From assembly GCA_022836615.1 (NCBI GenBank), contig MU405218.1, positions 62,001-126,000 of the forward strand: a stretch of 64,000 nt of DNA, given 5' to 3'. The position numbers and the translations under genes are program-made. Within the stretch, counting starts at the first letter, position 1, and every line of letters begins with the position of its first letter. This stretch comes from Annulohypoxylon bovei var. microspora. Its lineage: Eukaryota; Ascomycota; Sordariomycetes; Xylariales; Hypoxylaceae. The notes beneath the pieces are model-generated. The model was given only the letters and a program-made list of their open reading frames with translations, did no database searches and was not told the DNA's origin. Positions 35,254-47,210 of this stretch are shown here, one piece after another.

Positions 35254-35710
35254 CGTGAGAGGGCCGTTATACAAGCTCTAGGTGTATTACGGAATTCGTG
35301 AGAATATTCGTTCAATTCTCACCCATTTATTTTTTTTTCACAATGGTGATCACATGAATTGGCAATGCTGTAATGTACCACAAAAAACTTGGGGAAAATT
35401 AATTCTGCCGTCATTTGCCGCCTCAATCTTGACTAATTTAGTAGGCGGTCAAGCTTTAGTGTACCCCACTACCCCAGTTCGCGTCAAGTGCAACGCGAAA
35501 ACGCAAATTTACGAAAGCACGTGATCTTTTCCACCACCTTAAAGACCTTGGAATCTCATTTTGATTGGCCATTTAGGTACCTAGGTAACTTCTTACATCA
35601 AGTATAAGAACATAATGAAACAGTACTTCACGATGCAGACCTAATTGGGGTGTAACAACGACTTTTTTACGCGAGGAGCTCTAGATCTATCCACTATGTA
35701 TACATATAAG
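35254..35710. other. Promoter of POL5 and spacer
   Basis: AT-rich, no gene. It contains the palindrome TAGGTACCTA (35574-35583), part of a dispersed motif family in this window. Confidence 0.5.
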
Positions 35711-36927
35711 TCATGTTTCCATGTCTACGTTGTCTTGGGGCCAGGCCCCAACAGGTCGAGCCTCTTCCAAGCTCCGATCCAGCCAAAAGACAAGACGTCT
35801 AACAAGTACCATCTGTTCCTCGCCCTCAAACATGAGCCTAGTCCCTTGATTACGAGCCTCCTCACCGACATACCTCCACAATGTTAGCAGCGAACAGGAT
35901 CGTCTTCGGTGCTAACCCAATCCGCATAGATGTCTCCTGAGGGAAGTAGTGATAGTGTAGGAAAGCGACCAAATCTTCGAAGGTCGGACCAGATGCGTCG
36001 TGATCATCTATGTTGATGCCACTCCTATTGATGATGTACCGAGCAACGAAACTATCATGCACTGCCCACCACCTGAGTGTTTCCCCGTTCAACAAAGTGG
36101 GCGGGTTGCTATCCTTCATAGCAATCGCCACCGTGTTGCTGCTCGGTCATCGTTTGGTGCATTGTTTAGTAGCCTCCATATCCTTGACAGTGATAACCAC
36201 GTCGTCGACAGGGGTATATGGCCCGATCCTGCCAAGGTTACAGCAAGGAAATGGCACAGGAGAGTAGTCCACTCCGGTGAGGGAGGAGGTAGGTGACCTA
36301 AATTAATAGATGTCTTTACGCCGTTAGTCCTTCTCTTCAATTGGGGTATGCTGTAGGATGCAGGGGAACTTACGGTGTGGCTATGAACTCCGTTAATGCT
36401 GTAGCCCATGCGAGCTATCAAGCACGCCGAAAGATGTACTCGAAAAGACGCTTCAGCTCTAATCTGCGCGCCACAGCCGCATGATATGCCTTAGAGAAGT
36501 AATCACCGAGTGCGCAACACGTGAAACTGCGACCCCTCAAAGTCCAATGATGACTCGATACCAACATTGGGGAATATCGATAAAAGGGTTGGTTAACCAG
36601 GTTTAGTAACGAGGTTACCACGACTAAAAAAGTATAGTACAAGGTCATGAGATAGTGCGTAGGGTCTAGTAGTTGTTATATGGCGACGTTTATGTTAGAA
36701 GCTAGTAAGATCGGGTTAGTTTGGAAGCAAGCAAGTCCATTGATCCTGTAAGAACTTACCGATAGCACCTTGTACGCCGAATTGGGATTGTGGATACAAG
36801 TCACTCTTCGACAATGTCGTTTAAGAGGCTCTATTCCGTGCGCTGTTATCTCCAAAGGTGTGGATGTGCTCACACGTGTTGCCGAGTGTTAGCCTGAACT
36901 CCGGATGTGTGGTGGTTGCGGTGGAAG
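35711..36927 (-). pseudogene. Multi-exon gene inactivated by nonsense changes
   Basis: Four exon segments join in frame on the minus strand: 36927-36760, 36701-36374, 36297-35917 and 35873-35711. The introns are 58, 76 and 43 nt with proper GT/AG ends; the 58-nt intron has an ACTAAC branch and the 43-nt one GCTAAC. The reading frame that crosses all three junctions (phases 1, 2, 2) contains TAA at 36823-36821, TAA at 36678-36676, adjacent TGA TAG at 36420-36415 and TGA at 36149-36147. Each can come from CAA, CAG or CGA by a C-to-T change. Between stops the protein text looks real (AWATALTEFIATP, ETLRWWAVHDSFVARY, EEQMVLVRRLVFWLDRS). The final stop is at 35713-35711. The family is not recognised. 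Further exons probably lie upstream. Confidence 0.6.
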
Positions 36928-38151
36928 CTGCAAGTGTGAAAGAACGGAGGAACATGTAACGGTTGTTCCAACTACCTGACTTATTAATTTGTTTATAAAT
37001 TAGGAAGTGCGGGCGTGAATGGGTTCGAAAGCAGTATGTAAGAGCGTTTAATGTACGCGTCAGTTATACCAGAACTCTCAGCGGGAGCTCTGCTGGTGAA
37101 GGCGGCATATCCTTTGAAAGGAGATTCGCATCGTTGCGAGATGATTTGGGAGGATGGAATAATCTGTAATGCAAATTTGCGTTGCAAATTTGCAACGGAT
37201 TATTTCGTAAACCAAGAGCTTTGCTACCTCCCCTAGGAAGTACGATTAGCAGTTCGCGCAATATTATCATCCTATTCATTGCGTCCTGGTGGCCGAGGTC
37301 GTTACCACCCAGTCGAGCATGTCCTCGGGATCTCCGTACGTTGCCGACGTTATTAGATAGTACGTAAAGGATCCAAGGAGGAAGGTGAATGCCGTTGGGG
37401 ATTCAAATGTTGTATTGTAAGTAAGGATAGTGGTACAATTAAATTGCAGGAAGGGAAGCCCAACTGTTACACCACTTTGGTCAGTGTTGCTCAAAACGCC
37501 AGTGATAATTGTTAGGGGACATTCAAAGTCTATGATTATAAAAGTTGTACTGGCAGATGTAGACACAACTGTGCTTCATATGACATATTCCACAAGAGGG
37601 TAATGGGGAAATGGTGGATACAGAAAAAGTACAGATGAGCACACCTGGCTGACCTTAGGCCTCAACTAAGGCAGGTCATGTATTGCAAGACGCAATTAGG
37701 CGTGTGTGTAACAAACCAACGGTGATATGATCTCTGGGGAAAGAGTGTGTAGTGATGTCTTGGAAGTCCTTGAGAAAACAACGCGAGGGTAATATGATGA
37801 AATGGGTTGGAGTGCTTCTCCGAGAGGGCAGAGCCAGATTCGAGAAAGTGTTGATGAATTGTCATGTACAAATAAGTGAAAACGTTACTTACCTGGAATT
37901 CTTAGGTAGAGGGTGCCTTAAAGCCGCGATTTTATCGCTGATCCATGTGACTGTAGTGAATATGATGTAGAAAACCTATAAAGTATGATAATGTAGTAGG
38001 CAATGGTTGCAAAGTGAAGGATGTCAACCAAAAAAATTGAAACCAAGGCTAGAGTGGAAAAACAGCGAAACTGATGTTGTAGAAAGTTGGAAGTTGGAAG
38101 TTGAAAAGTGAAGAGGCAAGATTGTATGGTTGGAATGGGGGAGTACGGGGG
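36928..38151 (-). pseudogene. Probable 5' part of the same decayed gene
   Basis: On the minus strand, a frame ending at a possible donor (36976/36975) reads PPSPAELPLRVLV, a TAA, then LTRTLNALTYC, and joins the next exon in phase 1. Further upstream, 37566-37276 is an open frame with membrane-like text (FTFLLGSFTYYLI). I could not connect these pieces uniquely, and no start codon is evident. A minus-strand TATA box at 38159-38152 fits as the original promoter. Confidence 0.35.
37171..37196. repeat. Adjacent palindromes around GCAAATTTGC
   Basis: GCAAATTTGC (37171-37180) is followed directly by the perfect 16-bp palindrome GTTGCAAATTTGCAAC (37181-37196). The second contains the first, so this is also an imperfect direct repeat. 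Confidence 0.85.
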
Positions 38152-38159
38152 TATTTATA
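38152..38159 (-). promoter_or_regulatory. Minus-strand TATA box
   Basis: TATAAATA on the minus strand, followed by a CT-rich stretch with AACTTCC units that looks like a fungal leader. It probably served the decayed gene downstream. Confidence 0.45.
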
Positions 38160-39222
38160 AGAACGGGTCTGACCCAAAAAGAAATAATAGAATCAAGCAG
38201 AAACTCAATAACGACGAGAGTTTATCTTTATTACATATACGGCGCTTGTTTGAGTGATTATTCGACGTCTTGATATAATGGGTGCACGATACTGTTCGAT
38301 ATAGTGTGACCCATACGTTACATGAAAGTATCGGACTATACAAAGGGGGCCGGAACGACTGTATTAATCAGGTTAACAACAAGCGATCAAAGTCGTATAA
38401 AAGACGTAATGAAGTCTATTAAGCATTGGCGAAATAAGAATAAGCGTTTTTGTGCTTTGTAGAAGTTGCCTGGTGAATCATGTAACTATACACACACACA
38501 CTATGTTTTTCCGGTATAAGGCCCGAGTATATTTTCTAGGAATCTCTTTCGATGAATACTACCGCACCTATCGTATAACAAGTTTAATTTCATATAGAAA
38601 CTTAACTGTAATGTATTAACGTTTATATGATGATCCGTACAAGTCACTGCTCTTAGCAAATGAGTGAGAGATTAACATAAGATATCATTGGTTTATATGC
38701 GTCATAATCGAAGTTTAAATCAATATAAATGAGATTTGGTAACGTTAAATAGGATATCAGTGTGGCTACCTAAGTATTGCCAAAAACATGTTCACTCACA
38801 AATTGCTAGCTCTGCTTCGTGAAGGGTTACGAAGGGTGGTGGGTTTTTCGTGTTCCACCATTACACGTCCGCATGTAAACAATTCAATATGTAGTATACA
38901 CAAATCTACAATTAAATGCCCATTTCACCTTGTATTTCTAAAAGAGGGTTGGTTTATAAATCTCGAGGCACTTGATAATGTTATGGGCGAGCTGGGTCCG
39001 TTTAGAATATGATTTTAGAGACTTAACCTAATGTGTTATTTGCCGAGGTGTTTAAACCTACTAGGTACTTAAAAAGAACGATTAAGTCTTGTTTAAATTG
39101 TACAGTAGGTAACTTACAATTTTTTTTTCATATCATCACGAAAACGTATCATTTCAAATAGCAAGACACCAGAGTTAATTAAAGACGCCTAATGCTGTCC
39201 TTAAACTCCGGCTGTCTTGTTG

Positions 39223-39280
39223 ATTCCAGTTCCACTTTTCCTGCGACGACTAACTTGATTGGCTGATAAGGAACTGGAAT
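39223..39280. repeat. 11-bp inverted repeat with 36-bp spacer
   Basis: ATTCCAGTTCC (39223-39233) and GGAACTGGAAT (39270-39280) are perfect reverse complements. Confidence 0.8.
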
Positions 39281-42200
39281 AACTGGATCCCTACAAGTGT
39301 ATGTGAGTTTTATTGGACATTTAATAAGCTAAACGTGCTTAAATAAGTATATATTGAGATTGGGGATGACTGTCAATATCCATTTGTAATGATGGTAAAC
39401 TTCGTATTAAGCATATCACTTTGTTAGAAGAGCGGGAGGATATTCGAGAGTTGTGACGTGATATGAAGGCATCTACGAGGTGCCAAGATTGAGCCTAGGA
39501 GGTTGAACTCGGGTTTACTAACAGTTCCAAGCCTTCGAGGCAGCCCGGATGGGCGTGGCTATAGAGATTGCAATCGCACCACCAGGGCTGAACCCCGCCG
39601 ACAAGCATCTGTGCCTCACGATGAACACTAGCACGACTAGTCTCCTCTCATAAAGTGGACCGAATCCTATCCCACATGGCCGATCCGGAATTCTATTGGC
39701 GTTGTAGTTGTACAGGCAATTCGAATCAGCTGAGTGCAAAGTATCGAGCTAACCTTCAACCATGCTTGATGGATGTCGCATCTGCAAGTAACTGTCTAGC
39801 TTATTAACTAACATCGCTTCTTCTTTAGTTTATCGCGATGGTCCTTTGACGATGGTTTTCTGGATGAGACCGGCGCTGAAGGTGTCAATCAAGCCGCCCG
39901 GTGCTGCAGACATACGGATCTAGCAGCCGGGTTCGGAAAAAAGGGAGGGTCAGTGCATTGTGAGACCTAAATATGGCTGCTTGCGGCTTAAAAAGAGAAC
40001 GAGAGTTTGCGTGTTTTTCGTTTTGGATGATTCCCTAATCAGGATTTTCCGATGATCTAAGATCCAATTCGCATGGACTGGTTCGTTTCAGACGTCCGTG
40101 GTAGTAAGCAGTCTAGTAGTGCGATCAGGTGAGTTAGACCGGCTGTGTGAATTGAAGGTCCGTTAAGACGGGCCAATCGGCGATCCTTGATCGAGCTATC
40201 GCTGGTTAAGGGGAACGCAATTGACGATCCCATCTAGCTGGTCAGGGCTACACTCGAGTAGGATTTCGAAAATGTAACCCTGGAGATCCGAGCTTCTCCA
40301 AGCTCCCCCTACCTTTCCTATGGCGTTAAGCTATTTCGAGTTTAGCCGCTTCTCGTGATATCGTGACGGATGGGGACAAATGTTTACAGTGACACGCGCT
40401 CAGGCGCGATTTTGGTTGTTTACTCTTGTACCTTTTAAACAATCTCCCCCTCACTTCCCACTTCCCAACTCCGCATCTCGGCGCCCGCTTACGGACCCCT
40501 TGTTAGATATCAAACAAGCCCGTGCGATCTGGATCACACCTATTTATTTGATCACAGTCGTATTAGACCACTGGATGTGTCAAACGAATGGATAATGGTG
40601 TTACGCGTTGGTTCTTTTCAAATAGCCGCTTACTCTCCTGGCTTCGGGGATTGCTAGTGGCATGGGATACGGTACATTGACGACTGAAGGGCATTTTATT
40701 TAGGATTTAAGGAGCCAGGGATTGCTCAGTCCGGAAGTCAGATTTCTTTTGGGACAGCTGAAGGTCTCACTGATAGGCGCCATGAATTCGGCGATGATAA
40801 GCGCGAGGTTGGGAAGTCAAGGAAATCAATTCTGGCTATCTTATTGGACAATGGACCTGGCTAGCTTTCGTTCAGGCGGCTTGTGACTCGCCCTATTATG
40901 CAGGTCATCTAAAGCGGTCAGCACGACAGTAACCCGATCACGTTAAAAATGTAAACAATCAACAGAAATCGAGATTCTTGAAACTCCTAAATATGTCCCG
41001 CAGCGAAAGGGCTGAAGAAGGGCTACTCCCGTGGTGTTCCGTACATACATACATAGATAGTAGTACTGTAGCATGCATATGTCTCCGGTCGGGTTCCTTG
41101 AGGGGTTTCGGTGGTGCGAAACTATTTACAGACTACCTATGACGATAGTTTGTCGCGTGTAAGCAAGGAGAACGTGAAGAGCCCACCTTTATTCATAGTA
41201 ACTTGAAGATGACGTCTGCCACGGGTTGAAATATCGGAGTTCTTCATATGCGATGGAAGACGGTCCACATACTATCGATTTTTACCTATTGTTGTTCCAA
41301 GGTTGTCTAACACGCCGTCGAAGGGAGTTGTCAGGTTGTCAAAAAATCAATTCTGGATTATCCCTGATTTAAACGCTTTTTAAAACCTTGGATAGTAGGA
41401 CTGGCGCTTCAATTCATTTATCTATGTATGACAAATTAAGCCCCATAGTAGGGTCGATCCGATATTTGGATCTAACTTGGCCATTTGAAGATCAGATAGA
41501 AAAATGAATTCTTAGAAATTCTTAAGTTAAGCTTTGATTGACTAAATCGAAGACACGAAACAAATTTCTCCGAATGAGGCTCAAGTTCCAAGGTTGAAGG
41601 CCGTCAAAGAGTTTGTCAGGTCAATCCAGGTCTAAATAAAGGCCTAGAGCTTGGTTCATCCCATATATTTGTTGTACAGTACGACAGAGCACGGGACTAC
41701 AGAGCATCGGTGAGGTGTAAACTATTTTTTTTTTACTTAAAATAAAATGACTGACGGGGCTCGCGCTTGTGAGGTCCAATCACCATAGGACACGCCAGTC
41801 GATGATTTCGGTATTGATAATGAGCATCATTTCAGTGCCGAAAAAGGGTGTCTACTATAACTAACCTAGGATAGCTGCCCGTTGCTATTACTACCTGTAT
41901 TAAAGAAGAAGTCAAGGGCCGACATGTAAATTCCCGACAGCCTGTTCATATTCTCACCTATCAGCGAACATCGGGAATAAGTTCCTGTAATTTCTCATTC
42001 AAATGGTCCCAATTGGTCCCAACGTGTGAGGTTTTGTGCAGTTTGGTAACAGAAGATGATGGTTAGGTATCCATGCTGATAACGTACTAGGGTGATGCTT
42101 ATTATTGCAGCACCACAGCAACGGCGGACTAGACCCATTGGATGGATGGGTAACAAAGCAAAAAAACCCACCAGAGAATCCTACGACACACTGTAGCAAC

Positions 42201-42325
42201 CAGCAGGTAACCGGCGGGTAACCCTGGCAAGCATTTAAAACTTCGACGCATGCACATCCCGCGAAAGTAACGTAATAGGTATGAAATAATATATTCGAGG
42301 CTAGTATCCGTTGAAACATGCATCG

Positions 42326-42349
42326 TTTTTTTTTTTTTTTTTTTTTTTT
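42326..42349. repeat. T24 homopolymer
   Basis: An uninterrupted run of 24 T on the plus strand, by far the longest homopolymer in the window. It could be a slipped simple repeat or the A-tail of a minus-strand retroposed sequence. Confidence 0.9.
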
Positions 42350-45300
42350 GAGGGATGATTCTTCAAATAACCTATGGGATCTGGGGAAGTAAATTATGCA
42401 GGCCTATGGTGGGTTGGCCGCGGTTCGAGAACCTTGGTGATTCGAGTTTAACTGCCGGCAAAGTCGTCGCAGAATTTCTGAAGAATCAGCCTTGTAGGTA
42501 CTGTAGTTATGTACAATACCTTTGGTAGCTGGGTAGGTAGTAGTAGTTACCGAGAAGCAGGGTTCATCAACGCAGCAAAACAAGTTATTCCGCCGTATTG
42601 TTCAGAGCCTCGACTAAGCCCTGGCATCTATCCAGCAATTTCGTAAAATGACTGAAACCTCGAGAAATAATAAGACATGAAAACACGTGGATATGGAGTA
42701 AGTAATAACCATGTAATCTTGGGTTAAGACAGCCCGTTCCCCTCGCTAAGTGATTTGTTCCGGGCAAATATCGTTTCCATTGCAGTGGCCGAAGCTCAGC
42801 TGGAGCTGACGGACCGGGACTACGGGAGTTTGGACTTGACAATGCGGTTGGATGACCGAAGCAGCGAAAAAAACACCAATGCATAGTCCGGCATTCCGTG
42901 AAAAGCTGACTACCACGCCATGCTTGCGAGACTTTCGAAACTTCCGTCCGAATAGCTCGTCTCAGCCTCTACAACCTTGTCATCGTACCGGGGCTGACAG
43001 CCAAACACTGAGAACGAGCTGGTGGACCCTGGACAGCGGATTCATCTGCTCCTAGCTGGGGTGTTTCCTAAAGCGGACGGCGAACATGTTCCTCGGCATT
43101 TTAGAGCTTGTGTAGAGCTTGTGCTATGCGATATGTACGATATATGCGATCCATGTATACCTAGGATATGCAAGATGATCGTGGAATCGGTTGTAAGGCA
43201 GGATTCGAGCTATGAAATGCATGAATGATAGTTACAAGTATACTAGTACATAGTAATTGGAATAGAGTTGATATATGCTAGTCTAACTCTTATGCCGGGA
43301 GTTAAGATGCTGAATGGCAAGGTGATTAAGAGGTGTAAGTAAGAAAAGTTACGATAGCTAATAGCCAATAACTATGATATATATGAGAAGAATGGTTATG
43401 ACGGTATAATTCCTCGTTTAGCTCGTGTTATTATTCGAATATTCGGTCCTTAGTCCTCAGGCCAAGCCATGGATAGGATTACTTAATCCCAGGTTCTCTA
43501 TCCGCCTGGGTGAACATGTCTCTGAGGACGGACCCAAGACGGAAGAACTGTCTCACTTAACCTGGATTCGGCCTCTTCGCTGTCGGATCCTGATTATTAG
43601 AACATACCTAGATAGGTATCTAGTCCATTGCTAGTTAGCTAGCAGGTAAACTACTTAAATTTTGCAACTTTGGCTGGATAGTGAGTGTCATAGAAGATGG
43701 GTGACGATGCTGTATGGAGATTTCATCTCGTGTTAGAGGGTACGGTACTCGTTCGTGAACTGTCTGTTAGCTTGTTGTGAGCTTTTTCTCGGCGATCTGC
43801 GTACGGTTCAGATGAAATAGGTAATATAACAGGTGCATAGGTATCAAGGTCCGCAAGGTGTAGGGTTGCTTGAACAATTTAACAAAGTCCAAACGTCAGT
43901 TGCAGCACGCGAGTAACAAAATTCAGGCTTTCACCGCTAAACTTCGAAGGTTATGATGTAACTAACATGCACGTTTCCCACTATGAAAAAGTCAAAAAAG
44001 TACCTAGGTAGCTCTTAGTACAATATTGGCGTCCCGCTGCCCCACTAAATCCACCAATTCGACCAATTCTACCAATCCCCTTTCGACAACCCTGGCGCCT
44101 TGGCGGTTAAAACAGTGAGGAACCACACTAGCGACAAGGTAGCTTCCATTTTCAGCTTCACGGCGCCCTGGGCAACGGCAAGCACCCACTGAATTGCCCT
44201 GACGACGAAGAGTTAGTGGGAACAGAATAGGCTTTTTCTGCCATAGGATTGGATGCGCATGCTAGCACAGGCTGTGTTACCTCGCAACCACCGTTGTAAC
44301 TGAAACCCCACACACCTGATTTCCGCAAAACCGTCAGCTAGAGAGCTTTTAGCTTTTCAGATTTTAGTACAGAACAAAAAGCATCAAAACCCCATTCAAC
44401 TCTCTTCACCTCTCACCTCCTCCCTTCTTGCAGCCGGCCTCTAAAAGTCGACGTCCCTCTCCTCCAACCAACACCCAGGTGCCGCTTTCTCCGACAAGTT
44501 TAATAACACGTCCTTTAGAGGTATAGACGTGTTTCGGCATAACGAAGTGTTCAATTGTGGTTTTCGTGGTTTGCTACTTTACTACGACTACACTACCCGA
44601 TTCCGATCTGCTTGTGACTGGCTGGATTTTGGGATTATTCCAACATCTGTACCGACGATTAGATTCAAACGGTCAGAACGCAGGACAATCCACCATCCAC
44701 CACCACCGACAGACAATTGGCCTTCGAATGTTCAATAGGAGAGCGGTACAACTTTTTTAGTTTTAGCCTTTTTAGCTTTTCGACTCGACCTATACAACGG
44801 CTTTCTCTACAATCTTGCCTTCCTATTTAGGTAATTCTAGCTTGACATTTCGACTGCATAAGGTATGTACCAAGAGGCATAGATGGTAGCCCGCAATACC
44901 TATTCCACCACCCCTCAATTCGATTTCAAGCATTGAATGCACTTGCCAATGGCAATCCGATCTTGAGGATTCATAACTAAATTTTGAGTAATATAGTTGT
45001 AAATAAAATTCGATAAAATTCGGTATTGAATTCTATGACCCGACTAATTACACGAGCTCTTTAATCCCTCTGCCAACCGAGTACTTTGCATTCACGATAC
45101 TATATTTCACTAGAACCGGACGACCATTCAGCAGTGTTATATGCAGCCTGCATTTAGTTGAACGATTAGGAAGCTGGAAAAAAATACTTGCAAGACTGGA
45201 TAGAAAGAACTCTTACACTACCTATACGAACACCGGATATATTCGTCAGGGGTGTCGTTAATCAAGCAATCGTATAATACACATACAATCGATTGTATAC

Positions 45301-45359
45301 ACAAGTAAATACCAAAGAATAGGACTATTATCCTATTGCTATTGCTATTCACAGTCGCT

Positions 45360-47210
45360 ATGGATTCTTCATCGCCTCTGGCTGCTATGCGCCCTGCCCC
45401 GGCTCCGGCTTGGGGCCAATCTTCTCACCATTGCTTGCCGACTCGAAATCCCTTCGCATCTGGCAACGTTGGTATTCGCGAGCAATTGCAACGAACTAGA
45501 CCCGATTATTTTAACTTCGGCTCTGTTCGTGGCTCTTCTCCTGGTGCCAGTCTTGCTGCGGATCTTTCGCAAAATTTCCGACTTGACAGCGAAGACAGGT
45601 ATGTCTGGACCAATTTATAAAGAGGAATATGCATTAACTGGTTTTACTAGCCCCCGTTTCCCAACTCCGCGCCGTGCCCTCTTCACTTCTCGAATGATGG
45701 AAGCTATTGAGCAACGTGGTACGCTCGCGAAGATCTTGAAAGCAGGAAATCGGGATTGATGACTGATATGTTTATAGGCTATGTTACCACACCGCCCTTA
45801 CCTGCCACGTCTTCTCCTATACCGATAGATGATGCTATGGATATCTCCCCCTTGCCTCAGAGGGAGTCTTTCTTCAGCTCATTCGAGATGGCTTCTCCTA
45901 CCCCCCAAAGCTCAAGCGGGGATGAGATGATGATAGAGTCTCCTATTATGACGCGCCAACCTTCTGCAGGCCTAGAGCCGTCGAAGATGTTGTTTGAGTA
46001 AGGCTGTTGCTATGATCGTGAATAAAAAACCGAGAAGACTAATTGTTATGATAGCAGCCGCAAGCGAGCAGGAATTCGTCGGCCTTCTTTGACGCGGACT
46101 AAGGGTCACACCACAAGTGCCCTTCTCTCTACCAGGCTACACCCGGAGAGCCAAATATCGTCATTTCGATTTGGCTCTGAAGCGCGCCTTGGCGCGCCTA
46201 CGTCTGCAGGAATGTCTCCGGGCGATTGTTTCGACGATTCTCCGCTTCAAGATCGAGAAAGGCGACCGCAGACGGCAAATAGCCCGTCTCCCCCTAGTGC
46301 TACATCGTCCCGACCGAAGCCTCAGTTTACGGGTCTAACTTCGGCCCGAGACATACGCACCGGTTCGCCGATCCCGAGCCACGTTCGTCGGCTGTCTAAC
46401 CCTTTTGCTCGACCCCGTCGACAGTATCGTCGGTCGCTCAGCATGTTCGATAGCCCGGACGATGTCATCAAGGCTAGCTCCGAGGAGCCTATGCCTCAAA
46501 GTACCTTGCAAGCTGTCATGGATGTCGAGGAGCCGCAAGATCCCATGTTACCTCACTTCTACCCTGATGGAGAAAGTGACAACATTCCCAGGATCTCGAA
46601 AGCTACCTTTCTCGATGTGATGGATGGCAAGTTCAACGAGTACTACACTCAGAAGATGATCATCGATTGCCGCTTTGAGTACGAATACGATGGTGGTCAT
46701 ATCGAGACGGCTGTCAACTACAACGACAAGGAGTTGCTTACGCGACAGCTCTTCGAGAGTCCTATGGATGGTAAGACGCTTTTGATCTTCCATTGCGAGT
46801 ATTCTGCTTGCCGCGCGCCAATGATGGCTCGCCATGTTCGCGCATCCGATCGTATGGCCAACGCTGAGTACTACCCAAGACTCACGTACCCGGAAGTATA
46901 TATCCTTGATGGTGGATATAGCGAGTTCTTCATTGAGCATCGTAGTCGATGCCACCCTCAAGCCTATGTCGCCATGGGCGCCGAGGAGCATGCCAACACG
47001 TGCGAGCGCGAGATGGGCAAGTTGCAGCAGAAGCGCAAGGGCCTAGGCAGAGCTAAGACCTTTGCTTTTGGCCACCGAGACTCGATGGTTGATGCTTCCC
47101 CTACTGCTCCTGCTAGACGCTACGAGCATGAGTCGCCTATAATGATGATCGGCAACTCTCCGATTCTTGGAAACAACCGATCACCTGCTCGACGTATGGC
47201 TTCCTACTAA
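45360..47210 (+). CDS. cdc25: M-phase inducer phosphatase Cdc25 (NimT)
   Basis: Four exons: 45360-45598, 45651-45718, 45778-45997 and 46055-47210 (560 aa). Introns are 52, 59 and 57 nt, phases 2, 1 and 2. The N-terminal 350 residues are a disordered Ser/Pro-rich regulatory region with many SP/TP sites. The catalytic rhodanese-type domain follows. Its active site HCEYSACRAPMMARHVR begins near residue 422 (catalytic Cys423, Arg429 of the HC-x5-R loop), preceded by IIDCRFEYEYDGGHI and followed by YPEVYILDGGYSEFF, all diagnostic for Cdc25. The enzyme dephosphorylates Cdk1 to start mitosis. The last intron ends in TAGCAG, a tandem NAGNAG acceptor, so one Ser may be alternatively included. Confidence 0.95.

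Larger units (their letters stand above)
38160..45359. other. Gene-poor AT-rich island and cdc25 leader
   Basis: About 7 kb with no supported intact gene. Frames are short (at most 106 codons) and without motifs. It holds an 11-bp inverted repeat (39223-39280), a T24 tract (42326-42349), tandem duplications at 42004, 43102 and 45003, and a palindrome TACCTAGGTA (44001-44010). From about 44400 a pyrimidine-rich stretch with several upstream ATGs probably forms the long promoter/leader of cdc25. Confidence 0.5.

Noticed and set aside
41999..42323. 106-codon minus-strand open frame next to the T24 tract
   Set aside because: The text is Cys/His/Pro-rich without a pattern and overlaps another frame of similar quality. 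No splice or promoter context supports it.
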